From Phaeoceros laevis (Eukaryota; Anthocerotophyta; Anthocerotopsida; Notothyladales), in NCBI GenBank assembly GCA_049999765.1, contig JBNGIQ010009496.1, positions 239,354 to 289,775 on the forward strand: a stretch of 50,422 nucleotides of DNA, written 5' to 3'. Shown in pieces: positions 43,208 through 50,422 of this stretch. The position numbers and the translations under genes are program-made. The notes beneath the pieces were generated by a model that saw only the letters and a program-made list of their open reading frames with translations, was not told where the DNA came from and searched no databases. Positions within the stretch are counted from its first letter, which is position 1, and the number at the start of each line of letters is the position of its first letter.

Positions 43208-44386
43208 GTGAGAAAGCTTTGGCTACCTCACAGGGTCTCTCGTGTACATGTGAAAATATGTGCTAGTAGCCCCGCCATCCGGCTGGCTCCGGGATCTCCT
43301 GTCCCGCTGATCAACCGTTCTATAGCTTACGAGGTGGGGAGCCCGGCCTCTGGGTGCACAGTTGTAGCCTCACTATGGGGATGTTACCGAAAATCAGTGG
43401 CGCCAGCAGGTTCGCCAGCAGGTTGACGTCGTACCTTGTACATCCAGTCTCGTGCTAACATCAACGGCTGATCTGGTGCCCTGTTAGGCTCTTGGAGGCT
43501 ACTAAGAGGCCATCACGGACTCTGAATCTGCCATTGCCGTCGATTCGCAAGTGTGCAGGCAGCAGCTTAGCTCTCCCTGTATGCCCCTCATGCTATGCCA
43601 CCTGATGTCTCAAAGGGCGGCCTGCTGTGATCCAGCTGTGAACAGGAATATGGAGCCGGGTTCAATCTCGGAAGAAACGTGCAAGTCCGAGTCAGGGAGT
43701 ACCCTGGCCAGGCGGCGCTGGATTCATACGCCAAAGCATCGTCCATGGCTCCTGGAGTAGCTGGTTATTGTCCCCGGCTCCTGGAATAGCTTGGTTATCG
43801 TCCCTAGCTAGTTATCGTCTCAAGCAGGGAACGGTTCTGTTTGAGGTTAGTGACCCGCTTCTGAGCGAGTGGCAGTGACAACTGACAGTGGCAAGTACCA
43901 CCTCCTCCCTCAGGCTGGCAACAGGCTTTCAATGCGCACTTCAGCTCAACAGGCGAGAAGAGCTCAAGAAGCTGTTCCAAGAAGTTGTCCGGAAGTACCC
44001 TAATTACACTGAAGCGCATGCAGCACTGACTGCAGTTGGACGGAGGGCCAAAGAAGTCAGGCGGAAGATCAGTTCACTCAAACAACTGACAGAAAGCCAA
44101 GTTCAAGGACATAAGGTGAGGCGACCGGCGTCCGTTCTCTCAACTCTAGGGGGCTTGGCGTCTGCTCTGTCTAACCATCTGCTTGTTCTGACAGCTGGGT
44201 TTAAGCCGAGATTGAATGGCTGCCAAGCATGGTTCACGCCTTGTCGGAGTCTCTTGCAACTCAATAGGTGCTCTACATAGAGTTCTACCAGCTGAGATGC
44301 ATAGATGTAGGAAAATTGGCCTTGTGTGTTAGTAATGAACAGCGTCATCATAGGTCAGTCGAAGCAGGCAGGACAGGGGCAGCCAT
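43208..44386. other. Region after FES1-like exons with one unassigned coding-like stretch
   Basis: Most of this 1.2 kb has no recognisable coding. From about 43910 to 44115 on the plus strand there is a charged helical stretch: QLNRREELKKLFQEVVRKYP, NYTEAHAALTAVG and RRAKEVRRKISSLKQL. A donor-like aag/gtgagg follows at about 44115. It does not match the FES1 armadillo repeats. It could be an exon of an unknown gene or a relic. Short duplicated words (gctcctggaatagct-type, 43750-43800) lie just before it. Confidence 0.35.
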
Positions 44387-45273
44387 TTACCAACCGCTGT
44401 CACTTAAGTCCACCACCACTTCGTCGGTATCAGGGGTCACCATGTTTACATCTGTGTTGATATGACCTCCCTCCTCGACCTCCATGGCCGTGTCTGCAGC
44501 TTCATTAGTTTCCCAACCAGTGTTCCCATCCTCAGCTTCGTTAGTCTCCCAACCACTCTTCCCATCCTTCGCCAGACCGGCAGGAGCTGCAGAAGTGAGC
44601 TTATCCCAATTAACTGCAGGACTCTCACCCTGCTTGGGAACATCGTTCACATCCTCGAAGCCCGGGCAGAGGCCGCACTCTTCCCTGGCCAAACTGCCAA
44701 TGTAACGAAAAGCCCGGTGCTCCGCATTCCACTGCTTGCGGTAAACCTCGAGACGTACGATGGACCCCTTCCTGATCTCGGAACCATCTGCATTCCGGAG
44801 TAATTTAAAGGTCATCGCATGCACCATGCGAGGCAAAAGAGAAAGAATGCGCAAGCAGAATACGTACCGTCTCCTTTGAAGCAATTGTAGGCGTCATCTG
44901 CGGCCGCCTTGAACTCGGTATCCGGCATGAAGTCGGCAGGGAGGAAGATGTTGCAGGGGCCAGCATTGGTTACGCATCCCAGCTTGGACACTGACTCCAC
45001 CTCCACCTCCACCACCTCCTTCTCATGGAGGTAGCACACAATTGCGTTGAAGTCCACAGAGAAGGCCACTGAGCCGGTGTCAGTCCGGATTTTACCCTCG
45101 CTCACATCCTCGATTGTAGTGATGGTCACAATGTAGCCGTGCTCCTCGGTGCAGGGCACCCTGTTCACGTTTTGAATCAGCCGCCCCACGAAGGCTTTCT
45201 GCAGGAGAATGCCATCCCCGAGCTCGCTGGGCTTGAGCAGCAGCATCTGCCGCATCCTCACTTCGTAGTACAT
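44387..45273 (-). CDS. RNA polymerase subunit 7-like protein, Pol IV/V type, with GW-repeat tail
   Basis: Two exons, 45273-44868 and 44787-44387, joined in phase 1, give 268 residues. Residues 1-80 form the RPB7-type N-domain (MYYEVRMRQMLLLKPSELGD, HGYIVTITTIEDVSEGKIRT); 81-175 form the S1/OB domain (VEVESVSKLGCVTNAGPCNI, IVRLEVYRKQWNAEHRAFRY). The wording, notably ILLQKAFVGRL and VSEGKIRTDTGSVAFSV, is nearer to Arabidopsis NRPD7/NRPE7 (Pol IV/V) than to RPB7 or the Pol III homologue. Subunit 7 forms the stalk that contacts nascent RNA. Unlike the family, the protein adds an acidic ~90-residue tail with GW at 214-215, 226-227 and 267-268, two of them in a 12-residue tandem unit (GWETNEAEDGNT / GWETNEAADTAM). 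Assignment among Pol II, IV and V needs a tree. Confidence 0.82.
44483..44554 (-). repeat. 36-bp tandem duplication encoding the GW units
   Basis: Codons 214-225 and 226-237 of the subunit 7-like protein are two adjacent 36-bp copies (44554-44519 and 44518-44483) that begin ggttgggaractaaygaagc. The copies differ at several bases, so this is not an assembly stutter. Confidence 0.85.
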
Positions 45274-45712
45274 CCCGCCGTTTTGCAGTGGGGATGGCGT
45301 GGACGCCCAATTGCAGGTTGTCTAGAGGGAAGCCAAAAGCCACGGGTGTATTTTAACGAGCCACTGCGGGAGTACGAGTTCGTCAGCAGAGTCTACACTT
45401 CACGACCCTCCTACTTGTCCGTCTATTCGACCCGAAAAACAAGTGCATCAATGCACCCCGCCCTAGGTCATATGATCCAGCATTGGCTCCCATACTCCTC
45501 AAGGTCCCTTTCAAATTTTTGGACACGGAGGAGAACTAGCAAATGTTTGGAAAACTGGGGTTGCAGCAGCTTTGACTGGAGCAGGCGCTCTTGGTCACTC
45601 ACCAATTTGCGGCTTAAATATTCAGTGAGCTGGTCTGTATATTGATTACCCTAGCCAATCTATTATTCTTCGGCGGCCTGGCTGGGTTCCTTAGATTTGA
45701 GCAGGAGCGACC
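45274..45712. promoter_or_regulatory. Divergent promoter region, subunit 7-like / RRP6-like
   Basis: 439 bp separate the two divergent ATGs, with no gene between. Co-expression is a reasonable inference from layout but not shown. Confidence 0.45.
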
Positions 45713-48700
45713 ATGGCAGACGCCAGAGCAAGGGAATTGCTCAATTCAGTGAAGGGGCCTTTGCCGAAAGCTGTGGCGAGGTTGGAGGTGGCCTCCAGAG
45801 CGCTTCCTGCAGACACGGATTTCCACTTCTACTGCAATTTCCCACAGTTTAAGAGACCGCTACAGGAGTTGACGGGTAGCATTAGTGCTCTCTTGAGCAG
45901 GATCGGGACAGCGAGGGAGTTGCGAACTGAGCCGGCTGGATTTGTGGATGAGCCAGATGAGGTCCACGACTGGCTCATCGCGTTGCAGGATGATCTGTTG
46001 GAGAAAGTGGGTGGAGCTCTTGATGAATTTCAGAGGGTTCGCAATGAGCGCAAGCGCAGGAAGGGCCCGGATTTTGACGAGGTTGCTATGGATTCTAGGA
46101 AGAAAGGCAGAACCAAAAGTTTGCATGAGAGTAGTTTAGAGGAGACACTGAAGCTTGTGAAGATTGCTAAGCGTGGGAGTGATGCTAAGGGCTCTGTGCC
46201 GACGTACATCAAATCCATTCCTCGGCCTCAGGACAAGTTTGATGTTGCAGTTGACAACTCCAACACTCCATTTCAACACCCGACTAAAGTTGTGCATAGG
46301 TCCTCTGGTCTTTTGGATGGGGGAGTACCCATTCCTGTAACTATGGTAGATACCGGCGGGGATGACGTACAGGCCAAGATTGCTGAGGAGGCAGCAGAGC
46401 CTGCATCAAGCTCAGTGTACCAAGGAGTTGCTTCTGTCCACTACCATCTTGAAAACCTTGAAAACTACGCCAACAAGCTGAAACTGAGGACAGCTACACA
46501 TCCCCTAGAGGTACGCCAAGCACTGGCTTGAAAAAGCCTAAGGTAGTTCTAGGCTTTTTATGTCTTTGTGGCATTAGTCTTAAGGAGGCCACTGGGCGCG
46601 TGAACCACCTGTCTATGGGTGTGCCATGTTTCATTGAGGTGAGCAATTGTGCACTAAGGATAATATTTGCAGGATGAGCTCAGGTCATTGGAATATAAGG
46701 ATGGATTATTGTTGAAGGTGGAACCAGAAGAGCCGTTGCCACTAGCTGCAACTCCCTTCACTTTCGTGGACACTGAAGCAGGCCTCAAGGAGTTGGCTGC
46801 CAAGCTAAGTTCGGTCCGAGAGATTGCGGTAATCATTTTGCAGGCAGACCTGAATACTGCCGTCATGCTGCCTTATAGGCAGAGTGAGAAAGTGACCAAA
46901 CTTATATGATTCGAACTTTTTGCTGAAGGTTGACTTGGAGAACCACCACTATCGTTCCTTCCAAGGATTTGTTTGTATCATGCAAATCTCTACACGCACT
47001 GAAGATTTTATTGTTGACACACTAGCATTGAGAAGCCAGATTGGCCCATATTTAGGAGCAATATTTTCCAATTCTGATGTTAAGAAGGTAGAGGTTTAGG
47101 AGATGGTTACAGCATTTGTGCTCCAATATTTCATCTTTTGCATTTCGGTTAAGATGACAGCTTCTCTAACCTCCGATCTATTTCACTCCAGATCATGCAT
47201 GGAGCTGACCGAGATGTTGTCTGGCTCCAGCGCGACTTTGGCATTTATCTTTGCAATCTTTTTGATACTGGGCAGGTAAAGCTGGCTCTTTTAGTGGGAC
47301 GAGCAATGCGTTTTATGTGGTGTCATGACAGGTCTGGTTGTCTGAGAACCTATATGTTCAATGCTTCAGGCTGCTCGGGTTCTTGAATTCCCTGCGTTTG
47401 GACTGGGCTTCCTTCTCCAGCATTTCTGTACTATATATGCAGATAAGCGGTAAGATGATCACACCGTATTGCACCCGGGTGTATGTTGCTGGGTGCTGCT
47501 GCGTACATGTATATCTGAGTAGAAGATGTTGTAGCTTACCTTTGTCACCTTTGTGTCTGAGAGCTTATGCGGATGCAGGTACCAGCTTGCAGACTGGAGA
47601 CTTAGACCTCTGACGCCAGACATGCTGAGGTTATTTTGAAACTTTTCACCTCATTAATAAGGAAGAAGTGTGTTTGGTGCCTTTGTGAGGAGTCTCCCTG
47701 CTAGGCTTGTCTGAGTCCATATGATTATCTTAAACTGAGCTGCCACCTTGTGTCTTGTGATTCAGATACGCCAGGGAAGATACACATTACTTGCTGTACA
47801 TCTATGACAGACTGAGGCAGTTGTTGATTGCTGCAGAGAAGCCGGAAGATCCTCTTTTGCAGGTATGCAAACACTTTCTGAGTTCTTGTGAATCTCTAGT
47901 GGACCAAAGAATCTCATTCAAAATTATCATGCTCTATCTCATTTGTTGTCTCTACTGTTGTTCCAGGTTTTTCAGTGCAGCCGGGAAGTATGCTTGAAAC
48001 TGTACGAGAAGGAGCTTCTGACAGACACTTCACATCTACACCTGTATGGGTACGAATGGCAGACTTCATATCCGAAAGGGCCAGTTTACCGAGTACTTCA
48101 TTATCCAAATGACTTTACTCTTCTGTTTCTCATTTTCTGCTTACGGGATTCATGGTTGGCAGCCTGATCGAAAAAAAACTCAGGCCTTTGCAACTTGGCG
48201 TTCTTGCAGTAAGATACTTTGCTGTATTTGCTCCTCATTTGCAGAAAGTGTTCATGCTAAGTTTGTGGCTTTTCACCTTGTATAGTTCACTCTTGCTCAA
48301 GCTAAGGGATCCTGTCGGTCTACAGTTTTTTTTAATGTTTGCCTTCTGTCATTGGGATTAGGAGTTATATGCTTGGCGGGATCAAGTAGCAAGAAAAGAA
48401 GATGAGAGCACGGGCTTCGTATGCCCGAATAAACTATTGCTACAACTGGGTAAGCCTTCGATTGTGTCGCCAACTGGTTGTGCTGCCATCAGTACTGACT
48501 ACTGTCTATCCAAGTTGTCTTTCTTCACATGTGGATTGCGGAATGATTTTACGGACCACTGCTCGTGTGCACTTCAATCAGCTGAGCAGATGCCACAAAG
48601 TCTTCAAGAGCTGCAAAAGCTATTGAAAGGCGTACGGACTCTTGTCCACCAGCAGCCTGGCACCATTCTTTCTATTATACGCTCAACTAAGGAGAACTTT

Positions 48701-50422
48701 CTGAGGCGGATGGATGTGGAAGTAGGTGAGAGTTCGAAAACATCTCTGAGTCCAGACCCCACCGACCAAAGCCAATTACAGGAGGGCAAGTCTGATATTA
48801 GCAAAGGTCAAAAGCTGGATGAAATAGTAACCAAAGTCCAAGAGGGCAAATCTGATGTTATAGAAGGTCAAGAGCTGGACGAGACAAGAACCCAATTTCA
48901 AGAGGGCAAATCTGATAAGGGCGAAGGTCAGGAGTTTAACGAAAATGTAAGCCAATTTCCAGAGGGCAAATCTGATAGCAAAGAAAGTCAAGAGCTGGAC
49001 AAAAAAGTAAGTAAAGAAGGTGGAGCCGGGGGATCAGCCGAACTTGGAATTCTTGTCAAGGCAAGTGGTAGACCCGTGGAGGGTTTCCTTAATCAGCAGG
49101 CTGCAGGAACGCAAAGTAGCTTCCGAGAGGATGTTTCATTGGGGAGGGTTGTATCTAGTCCTGCAATTGTGCGCAGAGCAATGGTATCATCACTTTTTGC
49201 GTCTAGATCTCGGTCCTCTCTTCTAAGGAAAAGTGTTCAATGTTCTATACATGATGCAGTGCCCAGCCAGTTATGTAATGCGCCTGCTGAGGTAAACAGT
49301 GATGCCAATAGAACATGCTCACCAGAACAAGGGGCAACAACAGAGAACAGTCCTGTTCCAGAGGAGTTAACTGAATCCCAGACCTTCAAGATGCAAGCAC
49401 CTTGCAGCTTTGTTGATGCAGAGACATCTTCGGGAATGGACTGCAATGATTCTGCATGTGCAGGCACCAGTTCAGATGGATTAGAAGAAACTGCATTGCC
49501 GCCGACTGGGCTGTCGATGGCTGTGGAGATGAGATCTCCAGGGTTGTCGATTTGTACAGTTCTGCCCCCAGATGATTCCGGAAATCTGTCAGCAGACTGT
49601 TCCAAGCGTACAGATGCTGCTCAAGATGGAACAGATTTTCCTGCAGAAAGCATGCAGGTGGATCCTGGGGGCAATACAGGTCTACCGGCAACTACTGAAG
49701 ATGTGGATGCAGCCAGTTCCGGAGCAATTGTGGAGCACTTCTCACAGGTGCAACGTGAGGGTGTCGCAGCCAGACGATCTGGTGGTTTTGCTTCCTTGTT
49801 AGGTCGACCTTCAAAGAAGCATGCTGGATCCAAAATTCTGGATGAAGAGCTGGTAAGTATGGAATGCACTTGCTACTTTGTATCTCTGTAGTGAGCCAAG
49901 CCTTTCGTCTTTCCCATTCCGCATGGCAAGTTGCAGATGGTAATCAAAGTTTGACATCATGGATGTCTCATTGCTGCAGATGGATGCAAGGAGGAAAGCT
50001 GAGCAGATCACTTCGTCCATATGTTTACCCTTTAATGGAGCTTTGATGAACCTTGAAGACGCAACGGCTGCCAGGTCGCAGACCCAGGCTCTGGTGACGG
50101 ACATGTCAAGCAAGACTGTCCTCCAGAAACTTGGTGTTAAGGTCAGAGACAACGTTAAAGTTCTTCTTCAGCAGGAGTCCAAAGAGTGGGGGGAGGTGGT
50201 GTCGTTTGAGGGAGGTGATGATAGGCTGGAGATGGTAAATGAATATCAGCAGATGCCAGATAGTGGAGAGAAAAGACAACACAGATGGGCTGGACGACTG
50301 CCTGAAGCACTCCAACCTGCGGAAGGGGAACCTGCCAGCACAAGCTCTTCATTTCCAACCCCTCTATCAGCGGCTCAGAGAGTTTTGAGGAAAGACCAAA
50401 ACGAAACTGACCTGCACAAGAG
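45713..50422 (+). CDS. RRP6L: RRP6-like nuclear exosome 3'-5' exoribonuclease, cut by right edge
   Basis: Twelve phase-consistent exons: 45713-46510, 46673-46828, 46929-47087, 47192-47275, 47370-47449, 47579-47629, 47766-47862, 47967-48049, 48163-48208, 48362-48449, 48582-49852 and 49980 to the edge; 1,118 codons so far. Order: N-terminal PMC2NT-type region; DEDDy exonuclease with Asp320/Glu322 ([14 protein letters not shown]), Asp379 ([15 protein letters not shown]), Tyr444 and Asp448 ([14 protein letters not shown]); HRDC domain ([31 protein letters not shown]); then a long acidic, low-complexity region with a four-fold 20-residue repeat. RRP6 trims and degrades nuclear RNAs with the exosome. 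In Arabidopsis, family member RRP6L1 is reported to support RNA-directed DNA methylation by holding non-coding RNA on chromatin. All catalytic residues are present. Confidence 0.94.
48781..49020 (+). repeat. Four tandem 60-bp units inside the RRP6-like gene
   Basis: Units start at 48781, 48841, 48901 and 48961, exactly 60 bp apart, each opening (a/g)gagggcaa(a/g)tctgat. They encode four 20-residue copies of the pattern EGKSD..(E/K)(G/S)Q(E/K)(L/F)(D/N). Length is fixed at a multiple of three, so the frame is kept; the copies have diverged. The role is unknown; an acidic linker is likely. Confidence 0.92.

Noticed and set aside
45092-45343. Overlapping upstream frame before the subunit 7-like gene, as a possible uORF
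   Set aside because: Its first codon is GTG, not ATG, and the main gene's ATG at 45273 starts a perfect family N-terminus.
1-50422. Transposons, CRISPR arrays, rRNA or phage-like islands
   Set aside because: I found no transposase, reverse transcriptase, long terminal repeats, spaced repeats or rRNA. The window is ordinary plant genes plus gene relics.

Overview
The window is nuclear DNA of a seedless land plant. Three things point there: spliced GT-AG genes with short introns (mostly about 45-170 bp); very long PLS-class pentatricopeptide-repeat (PPR) organelle RNA-editing factors plus several broken relatives; and a homologue of LRRC46, a sperm-flagellum protein expected only where sperm swim. 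A polyphenol oxidase with a secretory leader, a plastid-type APS reductase and plant-specific Pol IV/V-type machinery agree. Tight gene spacing favours a compact genome (hornwort, Selaginella-like lycophyte or small-genome fern), but I cannot name the species from sequence alone.

Layout. 0-1.3 kb: a PPR fragment running off the left edge, short direct repeats, a 65-bp tandem repeat carrying CCCTAAA telomere-like words, and a 100-N gap. 1.3-3.3 kb: F-box/kelch relic and a three-exon carboxylesterase (minus). 3.5-8.5 kb: a lysine-rich orphan protein (plus), an M32 carboxypeptidase (minus) and, divergently, the LRRC46-like gene (plus). 9.1-14.9 kb: REV1 translesion polymerase (minus). 15.6-17.4 kb: F-box relic and an orphan PPR tail. 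17.7-19.8 kb: SNF2/RING helicase (minus). 21-22.7 kb: polyphenol oxidase (plus). 23.8-24.9 kb: FKBP20-1 (minus). 25.4-27.3 kb: degraded ORFs.

27.5-40.6 kb is a rearranged PPR/APS-reductase region: a ~1,260-codon DYW-class PPR gene, a duplicated fragment of the APS reductase leader exon broken by a second 100-N gap and joined to a frameshifted PPR fragment, an F-box relic, the intact nine-exon APS reductase (minus), and a second PPR gene whose DYW domain has decayed. 40.9-43.2 kb: UTP11 (minus) and, divergently, a FES1-like gene in which I find only the N-terminal domain. 44.4 kb to the right edge: a Pol IV/V-type subunit 7 gene (minus) with an unusual GW-rich tail, head-to-head with an RRP6-like exoribonuclease gene (plus) that runs off the window.

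The most interesting point is this last pair. The subunit-7-like protein ends in three GW dipeptides, resembling an Argonaute hook, and its divergent neighbour belongs to a family with a reported role in RNA-directed DNA methylation in Arabidopsis. Other strong points are the APS-reductase-leader/PPR junction, the decaying DYW domain, a monothiol (CxxS) APS reductase, and evidence that the second N-gap is an unmerged contig overlap.
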